Of a DNA stretch of 64,000 bases, positions 26,019 through 33,409 are shown piece after piece. The notes under the pieces were generated by a model. It saw nothing but the letters and a program-made list of their open reading frames with translations, made no database searches and was not told the origin of the DNA. A program made the position numbers and the translations under genes. Origin of the DNA: JBCCGG01 sp039029395 (GTDB lineage Bacteria > Pseudomonadota > Alphaproteobacteria > Kiloniellales > JAKSDN01); NCBI GenBank assembly GCA_039029395.1, contig JBCCGG010000018.1, forward strand, positions 36,977 to 100,976, given 5' to 3'. Each line of letters opens with the position of its first letter. Positions within the stretch are counted from its first letter, which is position 1.

Positions 26019-26759
26019 CTACCACCGCACCATGCCGGCATCCGCGTTGAGCGCCTGACCGGTAATCCAATGAGCCTCCTCGGAGGCCAGGAACGCGATG
26101 GCCGGAACGATGTCGGGTGGCGTCCCGCGCCCCTTGATCGCCTGCAGCATATCGACGAACTCGAAGGCGTGCTTGTGGTCGGTCTTCTGCACGCCCTCCG
26201 TATCGGTGAGGCCGGGGCATACGCAGTTGACGGTGATCCGGTCGGCGCCCAGCTCGGTCGCCAAGGCCCGGGAGAAGGTCAGGACGCCGCCCTTCGAAGC
26301 CACGTAGTGCGCCATATTTGGCGTGCCGGCGAAAATCGAATTGGAGCATACCGACACGATCCGGCCGTACCCGCCTTTGCGCATGGCATCGGACGAGGCC
26401 CGGCACATGAGATAAAGCCCGTCCAAGTTCACCCGAAGAACCCGCCGCCACTCTTCAAAGGTCAGCTCGTCCCACGGCACGAAGGGCACGATCGCCGCCG
26501 AATTGATAAGGATGTCGATCTTGCCGCACTTGTCCAGGACAGCCTTGTGAAGCGCAGCCACCGAGTCCGGATCGCCGATATCGCAGTGCACGACGAAGCA
26601 GCCCTCGCCAAGGTCCGCCGCCTTGGCCTCGACGCCCGCGTGATCGATGTCGACCGCCGCCACGGTGGCCCCTTCGCTTGCCAGGCGCTTGGCCGTTTCC
26701 GCGCCAATGCCGCTCGCCGCGCCGGTCACGATGGCGACCCGACCTTCAAACCTGCTCAT
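26019..26759 (-). CDS. Pyridoxal 4-dehydrogenase (SDR family)
   Basis: A 246-residue short-chain dehydrogenase oxidising pyridoxal (hemiacetal form) to 4-pyridoxolactone with NAD. The glycine-rich motif TGAASGIG is at residues 12-19, Asp37 ends the second strand and favours NAD, and the catalytic set is Ser139, Tyr152 and Lys156 (HYVASKGG). It resembles the M. loti enzyme in SAAIVPFVPWDEL, FAGTPNMAHYVASKGG, GFVEMLQAMKG-like text (VDMLQAIKGRGTP) and the C-terminal WITGQALNADAGMVRW. It is the last of ten minus-strand genes that begin with the bicupin at 34567. Start ATG preceded by AGGGAG. Confidence 0.9.
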   Translation of the reverse strand: MSRFEGRVAIVTGAASGIGAETAKRLASEGATVAAVDIDHAGVEAKAADLGEGCFVVHCDIGDPDSVAALHKAVLDKCGKIDILINSAAIVPFVPWDELTFEEWRRVLRVNLDGLYLMCRASSDAMRKGGYGRIVSVCSNSIFAGTPNMAHYVASKGGVLTFSRALATELGADRITVNCVCPGLTDTEGVQKTDHKHAFEFVDMLQAIKGRGTPPDIVPAIAFLASEEAHWITGQALNADAGMVRW

Positions 26760-26796
26760 GCCTTATCTCCCTGTTCATTTGCCTTGTACCGAATGC

Positions 26797-27342
26797 CTAG
26801 ACCGTCGCCCGGCCCTTTCCGACCCGGGGCGCCGGGCGGCCGCCGTCCGAATAGGCCAAGATCGCGAGTATCTCGTTCGGCCGTGGGGCATCGCCGACCA
26901 TGAGGGTCATGGTGTCCAGCTCGTCGAACGACCAGACCTCGTCCTTGTGGGCCAAAGGCACATCGATCGCCGTGCCCGCGGCGGCCACCTTGGTGACCGA
27001 CGGTATCAGCGCCTCGCCACCGCCGCAGGCCGCGCGCATAGGCTTGCCGAGCTTGGGGTGCAGCAGGGCGGCGGCGTGCTCCAGGTCGCCATTGACTCCG
27101 ACGATGGCCGCCTTGCCGTAGGCCTTGGCCGGCCGCTCCAGCATGGCGACCGCGGTCGCCGCCAACGCCTCGCCGAACTGCATACCCATGTCGAACAGGG
27201 CCTCCAGGTCCTGCTCGAAGCGGCCGGCAAAGGGGTTGTCCAGCACCGCGAGCGCGGCGACCCGGGTTACCGGGACCTCCGCGGCCTTGCCGGCCTCGGC
27301 CAGAACCCGTTCCTTTATGAACAGCGTTTTACGCATCGTCAT
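26797..27342 (-). CDS. DUF1185 / amino acid synthesis family protein
   Basis: A 181-residue soluble protein of the AA_synth (DUF1185) family, recognised by RKTLFIKERVLAEAGKAAE, VAALAVLDNPFAGRF, GKAAIVGVNGDLEHAAALLH and GEALIPSVTKVAAAGTAIDV. The family name is historical and no reaction is established that I know of. Members often sit in catabolic clusters for heterocycles and amides. Here it is co-transcribed with B6-degrading enzymes and a TRAP importer, 20 bases after DctP. It is a candidate for an unassigned hydrolytic or tautomerising step of the lower pathway. ATG 27342 is chosen for the GGGGGAG upstream; long N-terminal extensions are arginine-rich shadow sequence. Confidence 0.75.
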   Translation of the reverse strand: MTMRKTLFIKERVLAEAGKAAEVPVTRVAALAVLDNPFAGRFEQDLEALFDMGMQFGEALAATAVAMLERPAKAYGKAAIVGVNGDLEHAAALLHPKLGKPMRAACGGGEALIPSVTKVAAAGTAIDVPLAHKDEVWSFDELDTMTLMVGDAPRPNEILAILAYSDGGRPAPRVGKGRATV

Positions 27343-27362
27343 GATCGCGCTCCCCCTCTTGC

Positions 27363-28373
27363 TCAGCGTTTCGCCTCGACCACGCCGAGCAGTTTTTCGT
27401 ACTCGGCGGCGACGTCGGCGTCGGCGCTCAAGATCTGGTCGCTGACCGACTTGAAGGTTTGATTCATGCGGGCGCGATCTTCGTCGCTCAACTGGTGGAT
27501 TTGGCCGCCTTGTTCGAGCCAGACTCGGTTGGTGCGCTCGACATTGTCGATGCCCCATTGGAGCACCGCTTCCTCGGCAGCGCGTCCGGCTTCCAAGATC
27601 GCGGTTTGAACCTCTTCCGACTGGGCCTGGAACCAAGCCTCGTTGACCACATTGACCGAGACGATGATGGAAAACTGAAGATCCGTGACGTTTTCGGCGA
27701 TATCGTAATACTTGAAGGCCACTAAGATGGGCATGCCGGCCAACATGCCGTCGATGTTGCCGGACTGGAGCGCCGGCACCACTTCGCTCAAGGGCAAGGG
27801 CAGAGCGCTGGCGCCGATCGCCTCCATGGGCCGAATCTGAAGGGGCGAGGCGAAGGTACGGATCTTGAGGCCCTTGAGATCGTCCAGCTTCGGCGCCGGC
27901 GCCTTGGTCAGCACGATAAAGGGGCTGTTGTAGATCGCGCCGATGATTCTCAAGCCCTTGCTGAGCGCCAGCTGTTCCAGATGATCCCGATAGTCCGGGT
28001 CGTGAATGACACGCGCCAGGTGTTCGGGAGAGTCAAAAAGACCGGGCGCGTCGAAGACCTTGAACTTGGGCTCGGCCCCGACCAGAAAGGCGGTCGGCGA
28101 GATGAAGGATTCGATGGTGCCCAGTAACACGCCCTCGGCCATGCGCGGGATGGTGCCGAGCTGGCTTGCCGGGTAGATCTCGACAACAATTTGATCGCCG
28201 ATCCGCTTGCCCAATTCGCTGGCAAAAGTTTTTTGCCATTCATGCTGCACGTCGTTGATGGTGGCGCTGGCCATCTTCATGACCGTTTGCGCCTGGACCA
28301 GCTGGGCGGGCAGAACGACGCCCATCGCGAGCGCAACGACGAAACCCTTCAATGAGATGCGCGTCTTGATCAT
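27363..28373 (-). CDS. TRAP transporter solute-binding protein, DctP type
   Basis: A 336-residue periplasmic binding protein. The signal peptide covers about 1-28 (FVVALAMGVVLPAQLVQAQ). The mature part reads VMKMASATINDVQHEWQKTF and EIYPASQLGTIPRMAEGVLLG, then PKFKVFDAPGLFDSPEHLAR, all typical of DctP. LKGLKIRTFASPLQ contains the arginine that usually holds a substrate carboxylate in this family, which favours an acidic ligand such as 4-pyridoxate. It precedes DUF1185 and follows DctM. The ribosome binding site AGGGAGGAG stands before ATG 28373; the longer frame upstream is not used. Confidence 0.9.
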   Translation of the reverse strand: MIKTRISLKGFVVALAMGVVLPAQLVQAQTVMKMASATINDVQHEWQKTFASELGKRIGDQIVVEIYPASQLGTIPRMAEGVLLGTIESFISPTAFLVGAEPKFKVFDAPGLFDSPEHLARVIHDPDYRDHLEQLALSKGLRIIGAIYNSPFIVLTKAPAPKLDDLKGLKIRTFASPLQIRPMEAIGASALPLPLSEVVPALQSGNIDGMLAGMPILVAFKYYDIAENVTDLQFSIIVSVNVVNEAWFQAQSEEVQTAILEAGRAAEEAVLQWGIDNVERTNRVWLEQGGQIHQLSDEDRARMNQTFKSVSDQILSADADVAAEYEKLLGVVEAKR

Positions 28374-28398
28374 GAAGTGCTCCTCCCTTCTTGTTGAA

Positions 28399-29694
28399 TC
28401 AGCCGACGAGCCATAGGGACAGGCCGGGCAGATAGGTGATTGCGAGCAAGGCAACCGTCTGGACGACAAAAAAACCGAAGACGCCCTTGTAGAGATCGGT
28501 CAGATCGGCCGTCATCACCGATTGTGCGACGAAGAGGTTGAGGCCGAAGGGCGGCGTAAACATCCCGATGCTGAGGTTGACCGTCATGACGATACCGAAG
28601 TGGATCGGGTCGATGCCCAGCTCCAAAACGATCGGCAGAAGGATCGGCGTCAGCACCAGGATGGCCGAGGTCGGATCGATGACGCACCCCAAGGCCAGCA
28701 GCAAGACGTTGATCGCGAGGAGAAAGGTGAATCTCGAAAGCTCGGCCTGCTCGACCCAGGCGACCAACGCTTGGGGTATGCCCTGAACCGTCAGCAACCA
28801 AGAGAACACGGCGGCGCACGAGAGGATGATCAGGATCTGACCGGTGAGCACTGCCGAATCCGAGGCCGCCTCCAGTATCTCGCCCCAACTCAAGCTCCGG
28901 TAGGCGAAGCGCGCCAGCAAGATGGCGTAGAGGCAGGCGACGCCGCCGGCCTCGGTCGGCGAGAAGTAGCCAAGATAGATCCCCATGAGCACGATCACGG
29001 GCATGGCCAGCGCGCCGGACGCGTGAACCGTCGCGCGGGCCAGGGGCATCGTCCCACCCTCGGCGTCTCGCACCCTCTGCCCGGCAGGACCGACCGCGCC
29101 CCGCTCGGCCTTGCGCCGCACCCAGATCAGCACGAAGACCGCCATGACGACGGAGATCAATAGGCCTGGCAGGATTCCGGCGATAAACAGCTTCGGCACC
29201 GATTGCTCGGCGCTCGCGCCGTACAAGATCATCGCGATGCTGGGCGGAATCACGATGGCGACCGACCCGCTCGACGCGATCAGGCCAAGGGAAAAGCGTT
29301 TGCTGTAGCCGTCCTTTAGGAGGTCGCCATAGAGGATCCGCCCCGTTGCGGCGACCGTGGCCGGGCTCGATCCGGATACCGCGCCCAGAAGGGTGGAGGT
29401 GCAGATCGTGGTGAGCCCGAGCGCCCCGCGAATTCCGCCGAGGAGACTCTGGCTCCAGACGACCAGTCGGGCCGAGACTCCGCATCGCCCCATCAGTTCG
29501 CCGGCGAAGAGAAAAAAGGGTATGGCGAGCAGAGCGTACTGGTCGACCGCGCCATACATGACCTGGTGAATGATCAAGGGCGGGACGTTCACCACGAACA
29601 AGACGGTGGCGGTGCTGGCCGCCAACAGGACGACCCATATCGGGAATCCGAGCAGAAAAAGGGCGACCGGAACGACCAGAAGAGTCGCAATCAT
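28399..29694 (-). CDS. TRAP transporter large permease, DctM type
   Basis: A 431-residue inner-membrane permease with about twelve hydrophobic segments, opening IATLLVVPVALFLLGFPIWV. Family motifs include LLAIPFFLFAGELMGRCGV, VSGSSPATVAATGRILYG and YFSPTEAGGVACLYAI, and it ends GMFTPPFGLNLFVAQS...LPGLSLWLVG. It forms the sodium-coupled channel with DctQ. Start ATG 29694 overlaps the DctQ stop by four bases (ATGA). A much longer upstream frame (to 30054) is only the shadow of DctQ. Co-transcribed with B6 catabolic enzymes. Confidence 0.92.
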   Translation of the reverse strand: MIATLLVVPVALFLLGFPIWVVLLAASTATVLFVVNVPPLIIHQVMYGAVDQYALLAIPFFLFAGELMGRCGVSARLVVWSQSLLGGIRGALGLTTICTSTLLGAVSGSSPATVAATGRILYGDLLKDGYSKRFSLGLIASSGSVAIVIPPSIAMILYGASAEQSVPKLFIAGILPGLLISVVMAVFVLIWVRRKAERGAVGPAGQRVRDAEGGTMPLARATVHASGALAMPVIVLMGIYLGYFSPTEAGGVACLYAILLARFAYRSLSWGEILEAASDSAVLTGQILIILSCAAVFSWLLTVQGIPQALVAWVEQAELSRFTFLLAINVLLLALGCVIDPTSAILVLTPILLPIVLELGIDPIHFGIVMTVNLSIGMFTPPFGLNLFVAQSVMTADLTDLYKGVFGFFVVQTVALLAITYLPGLSLWLVG

Positions 29695-30200
29695 GGCCCG
29701 TCCGGCCCCGCCGCGGGGTCGTCCTCCACGCCACTCCCTGATCCTGTGCGCGCGGTGGGCCGCACCGCATAGACCAGGGATATGAGGCAGATCAGGCCAA
29801 GGCCGACCGGAACCGCGCCATGGGGAACGATCATGGGAATCTCGCTCGCCATGCTGGTCTGCCCGACCCGCGCAAGGGTTTGGAGAACGCTCCAGGATTG
29901 CCAGGTCACATAGCCGCTCAAAAGCGCCACGCAAAGGTAGCGGCCGCGGATCAGCTGGCCGCGCCAGCGCGCGCCCAAGAGTCCGGACAGTTGGTCGAAG
30001 CCCAGGTGACGCCGGTCGAGCGAAACCAAGGCGGCGCCCAGGAACACCAGCCAAACCATGGCGAACACCAGTATCTCGTCGGATCCTGGAATGGCCTTCT
30101 GAAAAAGATAGCGCCCGGCGGCATTGGCGACATTCAAGATCACCATGGCGAGCAGCAAAAGCCCGAGGGCGTAGCGAACGATGGCGCGCGCCACGCTCAT
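29691..30200 (-). CDS. TRAP transporter small permease, DctQ type
   Basis: A 169-residue membrane protein with four hydrophobic segments (YALGLLLLAMVILNVANAAG; LVFAMVWLVFLGAALVS; LCVALLSGYVTWQSW; PVGLGLICLISLVYAV), the standard DctQ layout. The loop after the second helix contains RRHLGFDQL, a conserved TRAP feature. The C-terminus ends in a glycine/aspartate-rich tail. It lies 15 bases after the FHMPC dehydrogenase gene and overlaps DctM by four bases, so the importer is embedded in the B6 operon. Confidence 0.9.
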   Translation of the reverse strand: MSVARAIVRYALGLLLLAMVILNVANAAGRYLFQKAIPGSDEILVFAMVWLVFLGAALVSLDRRHLGFDQLSGLLGARWRGQLIRGRYLCVALLSGYVTWQSWSVLQTLARVGQTSMASEIPMIVPHGAVPVGLGLICLISLVYAVRPTARTGSGSGVEDDPAAGPDGP

Positions 30201-30215
30201 AGGTGGGCTCTTACA

Positions 30216-31172
30216 CTAAGCGCTTTTCGGCCCATCGTCCTTCCGATCCTGATCCTCCCTTTCCAGGGCGCGGCGGACGGCGATGAAGCGCTCGGCCCTT
30301 TTGGCGCGTAGGGCGTCGATGCCTCCCTCCTCGTAGCCGAAGATTCCCTTCCCCGTTTTGAGACCCAGCTGGCCGTCCTCCGTCCGTCGGGTGACATAGG
30401 GGCTGACGTCGGAGCGGGTCGAGAGCGCGCCGTTCAAATAGCTTCCGACTGACTGGTAAATGTCGAGCCCGGCCATGTCGAGCAGGGCCATTGGGCCGAC
30501 GATGGCCAGCTTGTAGCCGATTCCCCAGGACACGCAGGTGTCCAGATCTTCAGGCTCGATGACGCCATCCTCCACCAGATCCAAGGCTTCGCGCATGATC
30601 GCGTAGAGTACGCGGTTTTCCACGAACCCGGGGACATCCCGCTTGACTATGACGGGGATCAGGTTGAGGCCCCGAATGGTCTCGGCCATCCACCGGGTCG
30701 TGGCGGCGCTGGTTTGCGCGCCGGCGACGACCTCTATCATGGGAATGATGTGCGGCGGATTGGACCAGTGCATCCCGATGACCCGTTCCGGTGCGGAAAG
30801 AGTCTCTTGAAGCTTGGTGATGGGAATCCCCGAGGTGTCGGACGCGATCACGCAGGATTGGCTGACCAGTCCATCGATCTCCGTCAGCACCTGGCGTTTC
30901 AGGTCCAGGTTCTCCGGTACGTTTTCGACCACTAGGTCGGCGCCCGCCACCGTTTCGGTCAAGGTCTGGCAAAAAGCAACGGCGGTCGCGTCGCCCTTGG
31001 CGGGCATGGCCAACTTGTCGAGCACGCCCGCGATAACGGCGAGGCTGGCGCGCGACCTGGCCACCGCCGCCTGGTCGACATCGAAGGCTCTCACTTGCAG
31101 ACCCGCGCGCGCCATGACCGCGGCGATGCCTGCGCCCATTGTTCCTAACCCGATCACGGCTGCGATGGTCAT
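30216..31172 (-). CDS. 5-formyl-3-hydroxy-2-methylpyridine-4-carboxylate 5-dehydrogenase
   Basis: A 318-residue NAD enzyme of the 3-hydroxyacyl-CoA dehydrogenase fold that oxidises the pyridine 5-aldehyde to 3-hydroxy-2-methylpyridine-4,5-dicarboxylate. Rossmann motif GLGTMG is at residues 8-13. It follows the M. loti enzyme nearly word for word in VVENVPENLDLK, ASDTSGIPITKLQ, GMHWSNPPHIIPMIEV, KRDVPGFVENRVLYA and EDLDTCVSWGIGYKLAI. His135 and Glu147 occupy the places of the catalytic His-Glu pair. Generic annotation would be 3-hydroxyacyl-CoA dehydrogenase, but the WSNPPHIIPMIEV stretch and the B6 context argue for this call. Confidence 0.88.
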   Translation of the reverse strand: MTIAAVIGLGTMGAGIAAVMARAGLQVRAFDVDQAAVARSRASLAVIAGVLDKLAMPAKGDATAVAFCQTLTETVAGADLVVENVPENLDLKRQVLTEIDGLVSQSCVIASDTSGIPITKLQETLSAPERVIGMHWSNPPHIIPMIEVVAGAQTSAATTRWMAETIRGLNLIPVIVKRDVPGFVENRVLYAIMREALDLVEDGVIEPEDLDTCVSWGIGYKLAIVGPMALLDMAGLDIYQSVGSYLNGALSTRSDVSPYVTRRTEDGQLGLKTGKGIFGYEEGGIDALRAKRAERFIAVRRALEREDQDRKDDGPKSA

Positions 31173-31203
31173 GCGTAGGCGCCCCGGTTGTAAGATCCTG
31201 AAT

Positions 31204-31791
31204 TTAAGCTGCCACGACCTTCTGGAAGGCTGGCCGCGCGCTCAAGCGCTGGTGCCAGGCGCGCAGGGACTCCAGCGGCGGCAGATCGACCGGGAAGTTA
31301 AGGCAGCGGTGCACGATCGGCGCGAGGCAAATGTCGGCCAGGCTGAGGTCATCGCCGGCGAGATAGGGCGATTGCGCAAGGCGGCCGTCCAGCACCAAGA
31401 GGGCCGCCACCAGTTCCTTCGCCGCCGCCTCGGGAACCGCTTGCTCCCCCTTCACCGCCTTGAAGATCGTGACATAGGGCCCGTTCAGGGAGGCAAGCAG
31501 CCAATCCATCCAAGTCTCGACCCGGCTTCGGCCGGCCGGATCGCTGGGATAGAGGGAGGCGCCCGCGGTCGCGGCGATGTAGCGCAGGACTGTGTTGGAT
31601 TCCCAGATGACCTGATCGCCGTCGATCAGGGTCGGCACCTTGCCGGTCGGGTTCATCGACAGGTATTCCTCGCTGGCCGTGTTGCCGAACTGACGGCCGT
31701 AATCCTCGCGCGTGTAGCTGGCGCCGATCTCCTCGAGGAGAAGAATCACCTTCTGCACGTTGCCCGACGTGCTACGCCCCAGAACTCTCAT
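31204..31791 (-). CDS. Glutathione S-transferase family protein
   Basis: A 195-residue two-domain GST: thioredoxin-like N-terminal domain (GRSTSGNVQKVILLLEEIGA; cis-proline KVPTLIDGD; glutathione contact WESNTVLRYIA) and all-helical C-terminal domain (YLAGDDLSLADICLAPIV). The zeta-class maleylpyruvate isomerase signature SSxSxRVR is not present, so an isomerase role is possible but not shown. It lies in the B6 operon, 31 bases before FHMPC dehydrogenase. In other aromatic pathways a GST follows a bicupin dioxygenase to isomerise the ring-cleavage product, and this operon also begins with such a dioxygenase. ATG 31791 has GGGAGGAGGG upstream. Confidence 0.85.
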   Translation of the reverse strand: MRVLGRSTSGNVQKVILLLEEIGASYTREDYGRQFGNTASEEYLSMNPTGKVPTLIDGDQVIWESNTVLRYIAATAGASLYPSDPAGRSRVETWMDWLLASLNGPYVTIFKAVKGEQAVPEAAAKELVAALLVLDGRLAQSPYLAGDDLSLADICLAPIVHRCLNFPVDLPPLESLRAWHQRLSARPAFQKVVAA

Positions 31792-31842
31792 GCGAACCCT
31801 CCTCCCTTGAAAATCGTCCATGAACTCTTCGGCACGCGCGCT

Positions 31843-32238
31843 TCAAGCCTGCTGGGGGTGAAAGGCGATCGCATCCATTTCGATCTTGGTATCGATCACC
31901 GCGCGGGCTTCGACCGTGGTGCGCGCAATTCCGCCGTCGGGGAAGTAATCCGCGAAGGCGCGGTTATAGCGTCCGAAGTTGCGGGTATCCTCCAGATAGA
32001 CGGTGATCCTGACCACGTCCTTCAGATCGGCACCGGCGGCCTTCAGGACGCGGCGGATCGACTCGATGGTCCAGCGCGTCTGCTCCTCGATCGGGCCATC
32101 GCACATCTTGCCGTTCTCGTCCTTGGCGACCTGCCCCGAGACGAAGATGAAATCGCCGGCCCGAACGGCAGGATGGAACGGCAAGTTAGGATTCTCGGTC
32201 CCGATTGGGGTGATCGCCTTGTCTCGACCTGCGTCCAT
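31843..32238 (-). CDS. RidA/YjgF family imine-enamine deaminase
   Basis: A 131-residue RidA-like protein that in the family hydrolyses 2-aminoacrylate-type enamines and imines to keto acids and ammonia. Visible motifs are FIFVSGQVAKDENG, YLEDTRNFGRYNRAFADYF and IARTTVEAR. Arg106 corresponds to the carboxylate-binding arginine (Arg105 in E. coli RidA) and Glu120 to the catalytic glutamate. In a pyridine-degrading operon such a protein would suit hydrolysis of the imine released when the nitrogen ring opens. It sits between the LVIVD protein (17 bases) and the GST (51 bases). Confidence 0.88.
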   Translation of the reverse strand: MDAGRDKAITPIGTENPNLPFHPAVRAGDFIFVSGQVAKDENGKMCDGPIEEQTRWTIESIRRVLKAAGADLKDVVRITVYLEDTRNFGRYNRAFADYFPDGGIARTTVEARAVIDTKIEMDAIAFHPQQA

Positions 32239-32255
32239 TTGCCCCTCCCGATTGC

Positions 32256-33383
32256 TCAGAACACCGTTGTTTCCACGATATCGACCCCCCGCTGTCGATC
32301 GATCAGGTAGATCAAGCCCCGCCCATCGATCGTAACGTCGTTGGAAGAGGCCCGGTCAAACCCCTCCGGGGGATCGGACTCGTAGTAGCCGACCTCGCGC
32401 GGGCAGAACGGATCGGCGAAGTCGACCAGGCGCAATCCTTGGGCAAACCACGCGAAGGGCACGACGCTGGTGCCGGTCAGCCGCTCGGACGGCTGGTGGC
32501 AGCCGGTCATGGGTTGTTGAGCTTGGCCGTCCCGGTCGAGCCCCTCGACTTGAAATGTCGAAATGGACGTCGGGTTGCGCTCGTCTGTGATGTCGTAGAC
32601 CCATGTGAAGGCCGGCGGCGAGGGATAGAGCTTGGCCACGTCCTCGTCGGCGACGATCATCACGTCGCGACCCTTGAGCGCCATCGGCATGCGCAGGCAG
32701 GTATGGGTCGGGTGCGGAAAACAGCTGCTGGTGTTGCGCGCGGAGATCAGCTTGGGCTGGGACATGTCGCTGATATCCAGCACGAAGAAACCGTGATGCC
32801 AATAGCTGACGTAAAGCCGGTCGCCGACCCGCAGGGGGTGGTGACAGCGCGGCGGCACGTAGTCGCCCCAGGGATAGGCCTCGCCGCCGGCCTCCCATTG
32901 GCCGGGAATCCACCAGCGGCCGACCTCCTCGGGCTTGGTCGGATCCTGAAGGTCCAGGATCATGACGATGTTGCCCACATAGCCCTCGGCGGTGGGCGAA
33001 ATGTAGGCATAGCGCCCATCGAAGTCGTAGCGGTGGACGCCTTTGCCCTGTGTCGACCACTTTGCGATTTGACGAGGCTCGGACGGCGTCGAGACATCGT
33101 AAATCCCGAGACCGCCGCCGAACTTGGGATCGCCCTCTCCCAGGCGCTCGTGATTGACCACCATGATGCCGTTCGCCGACCGCACCTTGTGGGAATGCCA
33201 TCCCTGGGGAAGCTCGATCCGCGCCAGAAGCTTGGGCGCGGTTGGATCGGCGACGTCATAGATCGACGTGCCGCTTGGCGCGCGCATGTGTCCGACGAAA
33301 AGCAGCTCTCCGTCGATCCAGACCTGACCACCGCCGGGACAGTCGATGTGGCCAACCCGCTTCGTGTTACTGGCCTTGCCCAT
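32256..33383 (-). CDS. LVIVD-repeat beta-propeller protein
   Basis: A 375-residue protein of repeated units of the form SIYDVADPTAPKLLARIELP, GIYDVSTPSEPRQIAKW, LDLQDPTKPEEVGRWW and LDISDMSQPKLISA, the LVIVD repeat pattern that folds as a beta-propeller. No signal peptide is visible, so it is probably cytoplasmic. Histidines recur at blade ends (GWHSHKV, VNHERLG, PPRCHHPLRVG, YWHHGFFV, HPTHTC), which could build a metal site at the propeller centre. No reaction is known for such proteins that I can name. It is the second gene of the operon, 26 bases after the bicupin. Start ATG 33383 with AGGTAGG. Confidence 0.72.
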   Translation of the reverse strand: MGKASNTKRVGHIDCPGGGQVWIDGELLFVGHMRAPSGTSIYDVADPTAPKLLARIELPQGWHSHKVRSANGIMVVNHERLGEGDPKFGGGLGIYDVSTPSEPRQIAKWSTQGKGVHRYDFDGRYAYISPTAEGYVGNIVMILDLQDPTKPEEVGRWWIPGQWEAGGEAYPWGDYVPPRCHHPLRVGDRLYVSYWHHGFFVLDISDMSQPKLISARNTSSCFPHPTHTCLRMPMALKGRDVMIVADEDVAKLYPSPPAFTWVYDITDERNPTSISTFQVEGLDRDGQAQQPMTGCHQPSERLTGTSVVPFAWFAQGLRLVDFADPFCPREVGYYESDPPEGFDRASSNDVTIDGRGLIYLIDRQRGVDIVETTVF

Positions 33384-33409
33384 TCCTACCTCGCAAAAAG
33401 CCCATAGCC

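Noticed and set aside
31204..31791. Zeta-class GST (maleylpyruvate isomerase)
   Set aside because: The SSxSxRVR signature of that class is missing, so only the family name is used, although an isomerase role stays possible.
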